Positions 37,101 to 49,300 of a DNA stretch of 64,000 bases are shown piece by piece. Position numbers and translations under genes: made by a program. Numbering within the stretch: position 1 is the first letter of the stretch; each line of letters opens with the position of its first letter. Below the pieces are notes generated by a model. That model made no database searches. It was not told the DNA's origin and was given only the letters and a program-made list of their open reading frames with translations. This DNA comes from Aptenodytes patagonicus. Lineage: Eukaryota > Chordata > Aves > Sphenisciformes > Spheniscidae. The stretch spans positions 5,587,501-5,651,500 of the forward strand of contig NC_134962.1 in NCBI RefSeq assembly GCF_965638725.1, read 5' to 3'.

Positions 37101-40100
37101 TTAAAATGAAAGCAGTGAAATACATATGCTGTTACAGAAGAATATAAAATATACTCGTAAGGGGAAAAATCAAGAAATAGAAATACATTCTTCCGACTAG
37201 ACAGCATTCCTACTGAAATTCCCAAGTGTGAGAAACTTAAATATTCACACAAAAGTATGTATTTTTCATGCATCAAATGAATATGTAACTTATCTTATAA
37301 AAACATAAATTGTAAATTCTGTATCGACAAATGCCGGTAAATGTCCATAAATAGACTTTTGATAATCCTTTTATTATTCTATTAAGGGGGGGGTGGGGGG
37401 GGTGTCAGCCAATTGCACCCTCTTGAGAAAGGAAATAGAATTATTAATATTACCTCCTGCATCTGTTGTCCTTTAGAAAAGGATGAAACCAACGTTTTTA
37501 AACTCCTGTTTGTTAAGCCATATGCCACAGTCTTGCTAATATTTTTCATTTTGAAAATAGAAATATCGTATTTTGACAGTGTGCCTTCATTGCCAGATTC
37601 CTTGTCACAGGTATGCATGGAGGAATAAACGGAGTCTGCATTCCCCTTCTGCTCAGCAGGCAGAGGAAGGCTTCTCGTTAAACAACACCAAGTTAATTGA
37701 GGTTCAGCATTTAGTGATGGGAAGGTGCTCTTCGCGCTTGATACCGTTAAACTTCCAGAGTAGCTAGTCAGATTATTGTGGGGTAGCGCTGGGAATTTTT
37801 TACAGTGAGTGGTGAGAGCGTGGCAATAAAAAGTGCCAAAAGAATGGCAAAACGAAGTGGGGTTGTCTGTTGAGCTCTGAGGATGCTGCGTATCCTGCAG
37901 TGTTGGTGAAATGTCCTTAAGAATGCATGGACTTCCACCTCTGTCCCACCCCATGATCGTTGGCTCTGCACCCTTGCTAGAAGCTGACGTCATTATCAAA
38001 GAGTCACTTCCTGAGCAAAGATGATGTAAACCCTTCCTCTCTTCTTTGATGTCAGCTGATATGAAAAAACCACTTGTACACATAGAAGTAAAGCATATTT
38101 TCTTCTTTGGGGTCTGTGTAGAGGAAGTAGTTATGCTCATCCACTTCTCTTCCGTTTGCCTTTGATAATTTAATTTATTTTTGTTCTGCTTGTTTTTCCA
38201 AGCATCTCGTATAATATCCTGCTGCCTGAAGTTTTGGTTATAAAAAGTGTTATCTGCTGTGGTTAAGATATTTGTTGTTTCTGAACAGACTGGTGAACAA
38301 ATTACTGGAGTTTTCCAGTTGGCATGTACGTTCCATCGTAGCTCTCCTTTGCTGGCCTTTTGTCTCACTTCAAATTTTGAAGGGGACCAAAGCAGATCAT
38401 TAGAGTGAGAACTGAGTGATCCGCCGTTGGAAGAGCAGGGGGGGGTGGTGAAGGTGTCTGTCACAGATGTGCAAGGTGGAATCTCCTGTTCTGATCTAAG
38501 CAAAAGCGACAAATCTGAGGCTCTCTTGTCTTGCGGCAATTTAAGGATATATTTTGGAGAAAAGGCATTTTGTTGTGGGACTGGCGTTAAATCACCAGGT
38601 TGCAGATGATGAATTTTAGAAGACGCATCAACAGCATTGTCGTTAAGAAGTGGTACTTTTGCTCCTGTTTTCACAAGACATGTTTTGACATCTTTATCTG
38701 TCGCATTGTGCAAGGCAAAAGAATTGCAATCACTTCCCCTTAATTCAGGCCCTGAAAATCCCACAAATGAAGCTTTTGAGATACCTGCTGAATGTGAAAG
38801 AAGGTTAGCATCACTACAATTAAGAGCTTTTGTGGGGAGTTTGATTGTTTTCGTATATTCCACATTCTCGGTACCTCCAGTGGATTCATTAATTCCTGTG
38901 CTTAATTTTTGCTCCTCTGCTTTACTGGAGAATTTCACTGGTGCTGTGGAAAGACACTGAGTGCTACTGCAGTAGACTCTCTCTGCTTCATTTACTGCAT
39001 TGTTTTCACTACTGGGACTAGGGCAGGACTTTGAAATAATGTTTAGCGTCTTCTCCACTTCAAATTTCAGCTTCTTTCTTTCTGATGGTAAATTCTGGGA
39101 TTTCCCTGCGGCTTCTCTGTTGTTGTTGCAGCGGACCCACGGGGGCGTCAGAGCGTGCTGGCCCGTCTCCTTATTCCTGCTATGGTTTCCATAATTGTTT
39201 GAAGTGCTTTTACAATCTGATTCAAATGTACTGGACTCTTTTCCAGGGCTTGGTTTTTCCCATTTGCTACTCTGTACTGGCAACCAGTCATCACTCCTCC
39301 TGTTAGCGTTCAGCTGACACTGAGTATTTTGAAGCCTGAGCTCACAACTGCTTGGAGCTAGTAATGGGCTGTTGCCACCTGGGTATTTATCTGTGTCACT
39401 GCCACTGAGGTCTTGGGAAGTTTTGCTCATTACAGTACGTGCACTAGCATTTACTGAACGTGATGTCTCCATTACGTAGGTTACACTGTCTGCAGTTTTC
39501 TCGGAGGACGCACTCTGTACAATATGATTACCATTACTACAGGTTTCTGATTTACCAGTGTTTAAACCTGTTGTCACAAGGGAGGAAAGACTGTGACTTA
39601 CAGAGCTCCTGCCGTCTCTTTCCTCAGTAATTTCAGTACTGCTGACTGATTCCTTTGAATCAGGAGTGAAGCTTGTCATATCTGTAATCTTATTCCCCCT
39701 TTGTTTAATTTTCTTGGCATTTTGACTGCTTTTCATTTTTTGGTAGATTTTCTTAAATGTTTCATCTCCATACATTTGCCATTTTTCCTGAGAGAACATC
39801 TTTAACTTCCTTTGATTGTGTTTCTTATTTTTAGCACTGATTACTTCTCCGGCCCCAAGCTTTTTACTCCCTTGCAACTCCTCAGACGGAGGATGATGAT
39901 CAACCACATTACTTAGTGGCAAATCATCCACTGCTGTTTGTCTGACGAGAGCTCGGGGATGACTATTAGGAAAATCCACTGAATTTGCAGCAGGGTTGTT
40001 GCTAGGCAGCAAACTAGCAGTGCCTGTGTTTACAGACTGCTTAGTAAGAGAAAGTGGTTTTGAACAACCTGCTTTGTCATGTGCCATTCTTGTGCCCTCC

Positions 40101-41707
40101 ACAAACGGCAAGGAGTTGCTTCGTGTAACAGGCACAGTATCTACCGCTGTGGAGAACTGGGTGGGGACTGAATGAAAAAACACTGGCTTGCATTTTTCTA
40201 GGGGTGCAAAGGTAGATTTTGCTGAACAAAGGGACAGATTCTTTTTCCTATTTACATCGCAAGTCCTGATGTCAAAATGGAAAGAGTCTTTGTACGTGTA
40301 AGGCATTGGCAGATCGATGCTTCCCTGTTTAGAAAGGACAGTTTTCCTGGGCCTTACGTTGTCTAACTGGGTATCATCCACCACACTTTTGTTATGAGAA
40401 ATAAGTTTTGAAATGTGTTCTTCTAGCCTCTTTTTCTCTAGCATCAAGGCTGTAGCTTTCTCAGCTGCATCGAGCTTTGCACTGCTTCCGGAGGTACACC
40501 TTAAGCTGCTGGAGGCAGTTTCATTTTCCAGTTCTGTGCTGTGTTCATAGAGACTGTGCAACGGGCTGGATGATGCCATCTGTTGTTCTGTACTATCAGA
40601 GCGTGACAGATACCCTGAGTCAGTGCTCTCACACTTCTTTAGCTTGCAGTCAAATGGCTTGTAATCCCACTGCTTTTCTGAAGAGGTTGCTTGCTGCCTT
40701 TGCAACTGCATGTGCTTATTGGCAGTTGGAGTTACTTGCTCCTGTATCTTCTTTCTCTGGCACTGACCATTTGGCAAAGCTCCTGGAGATGATAAACTTT
40801 GAGGTTCTCTCTCAGGAACCCCCTGATTAGCCTTTGAACTAAAGGACTGGTTCGTTGTTTCTTGATTTTCTGAAGCGAATGATGAATTGCTTGCTGCCGG
40901 CAGTGAAAGGTCATGAAGAAGTTTCTTAGTGTCTGTTACAGCACTGGTCTCTGAACTCATTTGTTTCATCTGCATCCCCTTCTCTTCACAGGTGCTACTG
41001 GGCAGTTTGCTGCCTTGATGTGAGGTGACGCTCTCTGTTGATTTCTCGGTTTGCTCCAGCACGCCACTGTTGTCAGAGTCTGAGGGCAGTCTGGTATTGT
41101 TGACGTGTGTTTGAGTTCTTCTGTGCTTATACAAATTGCTTTGAGTTTTAAATGCAATACCACAAGTGGTGCATGGAAAGGGCCTCTCTCCTGTGTGAGA
41201 GCGAATGTGTTTCTCAAGGACACTTGGCTTCAAACAATCTCGTCCACAGTGTTTGCAGATATATTTCCCAGCTTTTTTTAATTTTCCTGGGCTTCCAATA
41301 GATGCATTTACACAAGAATTTGGTGACGATAAAACTGGTAAAGTGCTCACTATGTTCAATGTTAGAGTTTGCCCGAGTTGCTTCTGGAAAACTGACTGAG
41401 GCTGATCTGTGCCTTCTGAAGGAACAAGTGGATTCAGGATTAGAGGTATGTTACTGCTGTCTAGATTTACACAGCTCCTGCCAGTCACTACCTGACTGTT
41501 TGGCTGAAAGCATCCTGCCTGGACGGGCTGATACAGCGGTATGGTAAGGGCTTTTAGATACACAGGTTGAGGCAGCGCTTGCTCCTGTTGAGGAATCACG
41601 CTGCCTCGGCTGAGATCTGAAGAACCCTGTGCGGGCTGGAGAGAAGAGGTTGGAACTGGTCGATCTGCTAGTGCAACTGTAAAACCAGGCTGCTTCTGTG
41701 CCTCCAT
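30317..41707 (-). CDS. ZNF831: Zinc finger protein ZNF831 (five coding exons)
   Basis: The joined coding sequence is 37454-41707, 36482-36627, 34647-34810, 33800-33951 and 30317-31171, all on the minus strand. It is 1,857 codons with stop; from memory, human ZNF831 is about 1,680 residues. All junctions are phase-compatible (0, 2, 1, 0) with GT/AG sites. Residues 151-201 form two adjacent C2H2 fingers (C151, C154, H167, H171; C179, C182, H195, H201) joined by TGERPF. This pair resembles the ZAS fingers of the HIVEP/schnurri proteins. Further blocks near residues 440-490 ([17 protein letters not shown], then [12 protein letters not shown]) and 632-660 ([20 protein letters not shown]) match what I recall of ZNF831. 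The rest is long, Ser/Thr/Asn-rich and probably disordered. A nuclear DNA-binding regulator is inferred from family. The synteny with EDN3 on the same strand supports the name. Confidence 0.93.
31172..33799 (-). other. ZNF831: ZNF831 intron 4, carrying a CR1
   Basis: A 2.6 kb intron, about half of which is the CR1 at 32167-33519. Without that insertion it would be about 1.3 kb. The remainder is AT-rich with A/T runs near 31370-31385 and 31425-31440. Confidence 0.85.
32167..33519 (-). mobile_element. CR1 LINE with uninterrupted 423-codon RT frame
   Basis: A 5'-truncated CR1 on the same strand as ZNF831, inside its last intron. One open frame, ending at 32249, covers most of the reverse transcriptase. 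It includes [15 protein letters not shown] (first catalytic Asp), [25 protein letters not shown] (the FADD active site) and the downstream thumb and C-terminal region. The 3' end has ATTCTATG-type units (32167-32182). There is no endonuclease domain or 5' end, so the copy is not autonomous. Lack of any stop or frame shift and about 95 percent protein identity to the copy at 14.6 kb indicate recent insertion. It cannot be an expressed host gene: it begins inside the element without a promoter or start. Confidence 0.96.
33800..33951 (-). CDS. ZNF831: ZNF831 coding exon 4
   Basis: A 152-base exon giving residues 1522 (part) to 1572. It is Lys/Ser/Asn-rich: [17 protein letters not shown], then [18 protein letters not shown], ending KDKMDKK. 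The acceptor is a long pyrimidine tract ending TTTTCAATAG before 33951. The donor is AAA|GTAGGT after 33800. It starts in phase 1 and ends in phase 0, the only phases that join exons 3 and 5. It is too short to stand out as an open frame, so it is easily missed. Confidence 0.85.
33952..34646 (-). other. ZNF831: ZNF831 intron 3
   Basis: A 695-base AT-rich intron between a perfect donor (AAG|GTAAGT at 34646) and the exon 4 acceptor. Nothing else was recognised. Confidence 0.8.
34647..34810 (-). CDS. ZNF831: ZNF831 coding exon 3
   Basis: A 164-base exon giving residues 1467 (split Trp) to 1522 (split Glu). It reads [20 protein letters not shown] and later [19 protein letters not shown]. It is strongly basic, with a Cys/His-containing segment ([10 protein letters not shown]) that is too short to be a standard zinc finger. 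The acceptor is GCAATGCAG before 34810 and the donor is the consensus CAAG|GTAAGT. The one-base start completes the TG from exon 2 as TGG. Confidence 0.87.
34811..36481 (-). other. ZNF831: ZNF831 intron 2
   Basis: A 1.67 kb AT-rich intron. Just inside it, at 36299-36484, is a 61-codon open frame that ends near a good donor-like GTAAGC (36309). It is discussed and rejected as an exon. Confidence 0.75.
36482..36627 (-). CDS. ZNF831: ZNF831 coding exon 2, with tandem acceptor
   Basis: A 146-base exon giving residues 1419-1466 and two bases of the next codon. It is very Lys-rich: [18 protein letters not shown], then [18 protein letters not shown] and IKVTPK. The basic run looks like a nuclear-localisation type segment. 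The donor is ATG|GTAAGG after 36482. The acceptor is CAGCAG, so splicing could include or omit one Gln codon (36627-36625). Phase 0 in, phase 2 out. Confidence 0.87.
36628..37453 (-). other. ZNF831: ZNF831 intron 1 (between coding exons 1 and 2)
   Basis: An 826-base intron. The open frame of the large exon continues into it for 23 codons and ends in a C-rich tract (G-rich on the plus strand, 37386-37402) that would read as proline. The GTAATA donor at 37453 and the phase match show that this tail is intronic. Confidence 0.85.
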
Positions 41708-41738
41708 TTCAAAGGTTATCTGCCATATGCTCATGTAT
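37454..41738 (-). CDS. ZNF831: ZNF831 coding exon 1 (large zinc-finger exon)
   Basis: This exon gives residues 1-1418. It begins at a strong acceptor (pyrimidine-rich, ending CCCCTACAG) at 41739, so 31 bases of untranslated leader precede the start. I chose the ATG at 41707-41705 (protein MEAQKQPGF) because its context has G at -3 and G at +4. An in-frame upstream ATG at 41734 has a weak context. The exon carries the C2H2 pair at about 41105-41257 and both conserved blocks. It is uninterrupted for more than 4.2 kb, which chance cannot explain. The donor is CAGGAG|GTAATA. Confidence 0.94.
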
Positions 41739-42135
41739 CTGTAGGGGAGGGGAAAGAAAACAAGTAGGAATCTTCAGACAGCAAAGTAAAATAAGCACTT
41801 TCAACTGCTGGACTGGGAAAGCTAGCAATTAAGAATATCACAAGTCTTATATACAGGCATTATACAGACAATTATTACTTCATTTTCCAATTGATTCGTC
41901 TCACATTTCTTAGCTAGGAATTAAAGTTCGGTACCGTGTAAAGAACAGTGAACGTTGCACTTAAAACCTACAATAAGTACCCAAGGTATTAGAAATAAAT
42001 CTGAGTATCAGATTTGCAAATGGAGGCTCTCAGCACCCCAGAAATAAATACAATTTTAATTTTCTGGAACCACATTCCCATTACATGTTTGTCCCATGTT
42101 TTTTAATTTAAGAATTTACATTAATAAATGTTAAT

Positions 42136-42312
42136 ATAGAAGCACAGAACAATTAAGGTCAGAAGGGACCTCAGGAGGTCTCTAGTCCAAACACCTGCTC
42201 AAAGCAGAGTTAGCACTGGGGGCAGATGAGGTCGCTCAGGGTGTTTTCTGGTCTGGTTTTGAAAACCTCTGAGGATAAAAACTGCACAGGTTCTTTGGAC
42301 GACCAGTTCCAA
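42136..42312 (-). mobile_element. Old CR1 LINE 3' fragment
   Basis: In reverse orientation it matches the 3' end of an older CR1 subfamily. It has AGAAGGGACCTCAGGAGGTC, CTAGTCCAA, CCTGCTCAAAGCAG, GCTCAGGG and GAAAACCTCTGAGGAT in consensus order. There is no coding frame. It is clearly older than the copies at 14.6 and 32.2 kb. Confidence 0.88.
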
Positions 42313-45300
42313 ACACAGGACATTAAACATGACTGCATATTATCTGTGTTTACCCAATTTAAGTGAGCTAAGGCTAAACACATTGCAACAAGTGCTGCAA
42401 AATTAAAAAACACGTGAACAAAATGAAACTGATGTCCTGTTTTACAAGTGAGACTTACATAAATATGTACAAAGTAGAAAAGATGGTATCATAGAAAAAT
42501 AGTGGGATAAATTAAAGCTGTCTTTTGTGTAGCCCAAATTAATTTTGTCTAACTAAAGGCGATATTGTGATATACTGCTTATTTTTAGATGCTTTCAATG
42601 CCAGATCAAAACATTTTGTAGACACAGTTTTTGGAAAAAGTTAACCTATTCTTATGAAATCTGTCCAAATATATTCAGGGTTGGTGCTGGTCCAGACTAC
42701 TTCTTATTTTAACAAAAAATTGTCTTGTCTTTTTTCTTTCTTAGAAACAAACTAGGAAACTATCAAAATAAGCTAGTTGCAAATTATTTTGGGGGGAGCT
42801 GATAGAGGCATCAGCATAACCTCTTGTAATTATAGTTTGGGTGAAAATCAGAAGGTGATCTGTGAATGTTTATTCCAATTCTTAGTCAGCTATACTCACA
42901 GCTCTGTATCCATTGGCTGTTATGAATAATAGGCTGTTCTTGTGCAAACAGTCATAAAAACCCCATTTGAAATAACATAATCAGTGGCTAAATGTGAAAT
43001 CTGCTATTTGTTGCCTTAGTGCATAATCTGTAGTGGTGTTTCTGTACCTTCCTTGGATCATTTCAAGAGGTAATCATTACTGGGAAACAGTTAAAAAAAA
43101 CTACTCAAAAACGTTGTTTAAAATTTGGACTGGTTCCGTATGACACACACACTATGTTACTGTTACACAAAGCCAAATCTCTGCTGCATGTAGTTACTGA
43201 GAATTTTGCAAATAATTCACGTAAAGGAGAAATGGCAAACTCAATTTAATTGGTTTTGAGTATTCCTCAGTTACTATTAGAGCAGTTAATAAAGCTGGTA
43301 AGTTGATATAAAGTTGGATGGAGATCCAAGAGAAGTTCTGTTACTTCACAACTGAAAATGATAGCGTCTGACTCACGTCACATGAAAAAAATGGGAAAAT
43401 AACTTTCTATTAATGATCAAATGGAACAGGTTAAGGTCAATGAGTTATGTGCTCAGTAATAAATGTAATTAGCATCTCAATATATAGACTAGGAATTCAG
43501 GTAGTTTTCATGTTAAATGTATGCACCATTGAAACTGAAAGATAAAGCAAGCCTCTTGGTTATCAGTCTTCTGCAAAGGAAAAGGTTTTGCATATTAGGA
43601 TATTGCCTTTAATCCCACTGATTATTTCCTCCCTATGTGTAGCTCACAACGCAACTGTAAATACTTGTCTCCTTGAGCAACAGAAAACTAATGTACCAAG
43701 AACCTGGTACCTATTACTCCGCGCTCCTCACTCGGCACCACTTCTGGAAGTTCTGTTGCTGGCTGGCAACTTACGTTTCACAGCCAAGGCTCCTTCCAGT
43801 TTCTCTCTCATCTGTTCTGCTTATTGCAAGAATTGGAAAAGTGGAGTTAAAAACAGCAATGCAGTCCCTAGGATGTGTTCTCTGACTTTCCTTCTGGTCA
43901 CGAGCAAGGCCATTAGCTTCTCTGCATGCATTACGTGCATCGACAAAACTGCTGATGAGCCACTGAAGCAACTGAGTTGCTACCAACTAGCAGTGGGCTC
44001 AGGGTTAGACCATTTATGGGAAAGGTGTCAGTGCCCGATGGGATTCTTTGTCTTCACCCAAAGATTTTAGTGTAATAAAAATCCCAGAAAACAACCTGTA
44101 AAATGAACTGATCTCCGCATAGCAATGTGTTAGATTTTGCCTTTTCTCCTTTCTCATGATTTATAAATTAAACTCAGTTATCAAGCATGGACTTTTCTTG
44201 TCCACTTCAGAGATTTCTACATGGAGCAATCGCTTCAGTGGCTTTGTAATATAGGTATTGACTATATGGATAAAAGAATGTTAAAAGAATGTGGCTTGTT
44301 AAAGGAATTAAGTTATTATCCATATTCTGCAGTGTGGTTAACACTACAGGATAAAAGTGGATTTCTCTAATTTGCAAAGTGAGGTTATAGACACTTCAAA
44401 TCCATTTAAGATGGTTCTTAAGCTCTACAGTCACCTTTATTTATAGCAATTTAAACGCAGCATACAGTCAAAACAGCAGCAAGTGATAAGACATGAGCCA
44501 ATGGTACTCATAAACTAAGCATGCAGTAGTTTTTCCAAAGATCTGAAAATAAAGAAAAGTTGAGGGGAAAAAAAAAATACGCTGCAGAGACAAAGACTCA
44601 AAGAAGAAAAGTGAAGTCTGAATACCATGTAGCTTAGAACATTTAACAAGTACCACATCAGATGAAACAAGTCATAGTATTTATGCTCCCTGCCTTCCCC
44701 TGGAGAGAAGCGTGGAAATGCGGCATTTACATTTCCACTCCGATAAGCCTGCTCCAGTGTCACAAACTATGTTCTCTCTTTGACTCTCCTCATGCGCATG
44801 CATAGTTGATGGGCCCTTCAAGGCCAGGCTGTAAGTTAGTAGGACTTACGGTGGACAGCTGTTTTTAATATGAATCCTGTAGTTCCAAAGTACCAGACTC
44901 TGGGTAATTTCACTTATTCTGTTAAGTTTCTGGGGCCCAAAATACAGTGTAATTCTGAGAATCATTTCAGTGCTCTGTAATGGTCTACAAAGAAAATACT
45001 TAAATGATTACAGAAAATTTAAGGGAAAGTTTTAACTAATGCTAAACAATTAAACTAAATGGTGATACACAATCTCATTGCTTTTAAGAGTTTAATAATC
45101 CATTTCTACCAGCTGTGGTAGTTTGCTGCTTTTCACAGCAAACAAAAGATACTTTCTTCCTAAGTGAAACTTCTGTGGCATGTATTCTGTTGTGGCCAGT
45201 ACCATCATACTTTTCACATCTGTCGTTTATACACAAAAAAAGCCACTATATTTCTTTGTACATTGACAAAAATAGCTCATCTCAAACTCATTCTACCCCA

Positions 45301-46267
45301 AGGCTAATTTCTGGGTAGCCCTTGCCTAAAGTAGAAAAACTTCCTTTGTTGATTATCCCCCAGGCTCTGTTACTGAGCATCTACCTGGTGTTCTGAGCTC
45401 AATTTGTAACTTGTAGCATCGAACTACTGGTATAAAAACGTCATCCTAATTAGATAAGGGAAAATTTCCAATAAACAAAACTAAAAGCAGTATTTGGCCT
45501 GTCCAAAATGTTCTAAACTAGTTTCTTAAGCTATCAAAACTGGTCAATAAAATTCCATCTAAATACAATTATTTTGTTCCTAGTTTTAATTATACCTTCA
45601 GGTACACACCGTAGGTAGGTCTGTGGAACACTGAAAAGTCAGAGAGTGGAGTAGTTTCAGACGACAATCCAGTGTAGCAGAAACTGTCTTATTCTGTATA
45701 CGAGAATAAGTATAAAGTATTTTAATAAGGGGGGGTGGTATAAAAAACTCCTTTTAAATCCAATGTGTTCCTCTTTTCTATATAACTTTTTCCTTAATTC
45801 CAAATATATTTTATAAAATTTGCTTCATTTTATCAGCACTGTTGTTATGCTCTTGGATTATACAACCAAAAGATTTTTGTCTTCTGCATGGCACACGTAA
45901 ATGCACTGTCAGCTGCCCATCATTGTTAATAAAATCATTAAACAAACATGTAACTACTTATTTCCTGCACTTACATAGAATTTTTTGGCACACCACTGAG
46001 AGGAGCATCATAGTCTTTGAGCAGATGCAGTGCTCAATCCCCTGGCTTGGTCTACAGAGATACTCTGTAGACATGATAGAGTTAGTTTATTTTTGTAACC
46101 ACACAGAAGCAGCTTTTCAACACTCTGAACATACATAATACACTATATCATATCAGAAGTCTTTGCCTTTTTTAAAAGCTTTTGGTGATCCCTACCTTAC
46201 ATATAATACCAGAGAGCATACAGAAGTGGAATCCTCTTTAGTCTGTAAATAATTTTAGCTTACGTAC

Positions 46268-46308
46268 CTTTTACTGAGCCAGGCATTTCAGCAAAAGAAG
46301 TCTCATTT
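46268..46308 (-). other. Candidate untranslated ZNF831 leader exon
   Basis: On the minus strand a pyrimidine-rich tract ends in TTGACAG (46309), followed by 41 bases and a good donor, AAAAG|GTACGT (46267). It would serve as a non-coding exon spliced to 41738. This is pattern only: many such pairs occur by chance in 16 kb. Confidence 0.18.
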
Positions 46309-49300
46309 CTGTCAATACTTGATGCAAGCAGAAAGAAACGAGGACAAAGACTTGAAACAGATTAGAAGTAGGAAGTTGGTTTTTTCTTTTTTTTTGCATT
46401 GGTGTCACAGTAACAACCTTCAGAAAACAGGAAGAGATGAAACAGAAGAAAATGAAGTAGCGTTTCAATCTCTTCGTATCCTTTATCATTATTGATGTAG
46501 GAACCTATAAACAGAATCAGCTGTCTTCGAAATGTAGGCATTTTGTACACTGCATTCAATTGTATCATTCGGTGAAATACACGGATACAACAGTAGAATC
46601 TTTTCCTTTATAGCCCTAAAGGTAATTTGCTTATAACTTTACAGTAAAGATCTCTCTTAAAATGTGTTGGAAAAGAAAATAATGGTGGAGAGAAGACCCT
46701 TGCTACATATGAAATGCTAAACTCATCCAGTGTGGGTGTTATCCACCAGCTTCTTCTAATGGTGCCCCGCGGCAGGGCAGAAAGCAGTAACAGGAAGGAA
46801 AACACTTCAAGAATGTTAAAAGTGTTTAGGTCATGCTCAGCAAACCTCCCTAAAATTTGTGACAAGCTGTAGGGAAAACAGGATTAGGGGACAGAGAAGT
46901 CAAGAGAAGTGAAAAGGTCATTTTAAGAAGAGTTTAGATTTCGTTTGTGGGTTGACTTCATAAAGAGTCCTCGGATAAAGCAGTCGGCAGAGCCAAGGTG
47001 TCCTGTTAGGGGGAGAGCTGTTCTTTATGCAAACACCTGTTTAAAATATGGACTGGAATGGCTAGTTCCTCCACTGCTATTAGACGGAGTAAATCCCAAA
47101 CTGGAATATGCATTCCCTATAACGTTACAAAATCAGCACATCTGGCCTGTAAAATTTCCTTAGGAACACTGTATTTTGGAAGATGTAGCTTTGAATCTGG
47201 TTAAAACTTACTGCAACGAGCATCTGCCCCATTCAGATAGCTGCAGCCGGTATCTTGTAAATTGGATGGTGGTGAAACTAATATTATGATTGTTTGTCCA
47301 ATATCCCCTTTAGCGGAAGCTCTTTCTTTTAGTAATTCAGATGATAGACTAATGATGGAGGTGTCAATGGATTTTCATTCTACACAGCTTTATTGATCTT
47401 GGAGAGTTTTACCTGTTGTTTGGATTGCTTTCAGTTTGTTTCTGGACCCTATTTTAGTAGGCCTCTAATTTTGGAGGTGGACAAATATTTCTGTCTTACA
47501 CTTCCTATCTTTCTTCCCTGTCATTTAGTTATTCAGGGGGCAAAAAAGCTCTTAACAGGGCCTAGTACTGTTGCTTAAAATCCTTCTAGTTTCTATTATA
47601 CCCTGAAATGCTCCCAGTAATTGGTAACGGCACTGCACCCGCTGAAAATCAGTGGATCTAGAAAACTACTTGACATCGTGAACTGCTTTGCAGTGACTCA
47701 TGCTTCTGTTCTACAGACTCATTCTGTCCATATGGATAAAACTACGTGCAGCAACCAGTTTCAGCTCTTCTGGGAGAGACTTTCCTAAAGGAATGGATTC
47801 TCACATATAAGTGAGATCTTCTGCAGGATTATTGCATGCTACACTCAACACACTAACAGAGAAGAAAAGATGCACACCTTCTAACAGAATACTGGCATGA
47901 ATCAAATCATACAAACAGACAATTATGGGCATTTTACATAACCAGTCAAAATTAGTTTCTCTTCAGTTTTACCACATATCTGAAGTCCGTTATATTTTAT
48001 TCCACTTTGAGACTGACTATTATTATTTTAAGTTAAGATGAACTTACTTAAAAGGGACACTTATTTTAAACAGTACTAATAATTCCAGCAGTATGCTGGA
48101 ACTAGTAACAACTCTAAAACGTATATAAGCTTTTAAAATTCATTAATTAGAACACTCAGTAGCGTATCAAATTCTAAATGCTAAAACTGCAAACTTCTTA
48201 TCCTGAGAGCCTTAAAGAAGCAATACTTTAAAAAAGCAAGTTACAACTAAAGCAAGTGACTGCATGGATGTCTGCCACTATCACACAGGTTTCAGGGCTT
48301 AGCAGAATCTTTTGAAGCTTGATTTAAAAATCTCTAAATCTTGAATAAGTGAGTCTGGAATCAGGCTGACTCCACAGCATCCCATGATTCTTCCCATTTA
48401 TATGGATGAACATACTGCTGTAATGGCTGGAAGTAATTTGGACTGTACACTTAATACAGAGGACCAGTATTACACTGCATTAGTTCTATTTGAAATTAAG
48501 TGATTTTTGTTTTCTCTTTTTACCCAATCTATTTTTGGGTGTCACTTCCTAAGCTGGAATCTCTATGCAAGATTACTTATATTCATTTAAGTTCAAAACA
48601 TTATCCTGCTCAGAGAAAGCCAATTAACTTCAGTTAGCTCAATATGCAGCAAATTATCTATTTTAACTATGTATAAAGATAAACCTACTGTCAGGTACCA
48701 CACAGTAGGGAGTATGTGGTGCGACATTGCGCTTCACTCTCAATTCATGTCTTAATCAGGATTTGAGGAGATAACCCCACGGACCGTTGGTAGGCATTTC
48801 TAGGTTCCAAGTATGTGCGGAAAGGGCTCCTTCGCAGGCGTCTAAAACCCTGTATCCTCCAAAGATACCTACGGGGTTTTAGTCAAAGATGCAGTCATGT
48901 GAAAGTAGCAATAAGCTTGCTTCCTCTACTACTAAGGAAATAGATTTCAAAGATCCTACCAACTGCATGTTTTAAAGCACTTTACAAACTTAAATGAAAA
49001 GAAAGTGTCTTATAGGATTGTTAACTATTAATTTTTCTTATGAGGACAATGATGCTGAGAACAGCACACAATATCTTACTGTCAGCAGAAGATACAGATA
49101 CCGGAATTATCATTTCCAGTTGCTAGTCTACCACTGATGGCTAGCACGAGGTGCCAATGTTTATGAAGAACTCCCTTGATTGACTAGACAAAACTTCTAC
49201 GTAAATATTAGTATAATAAAGTAATAGTGAACCATAGGGTCTGAAATAAATTTTGTGCCGGTACTTTAAACGCTACTTGTTTGATGGAAAAGTTTATGAG

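Noticed and set aside
37382..37453. Extension of the ZNF831 large exon into a proline-rich end encoded by the C-rich tract.
   Set aside because: The GTAATA donor at 37453 fits the phase of exon 2, and the C-rich tract is a simple repeat in the intron.
43588..44070. A 160-codon plus-strand frame in the ZNF831 upstream region.
   Set aside because: No recognisable domain, no good splice or promoter context, and composition like the surrounding non-coding DNA. It is probably chance, though an unrecognised old repeat cannot be excluded.
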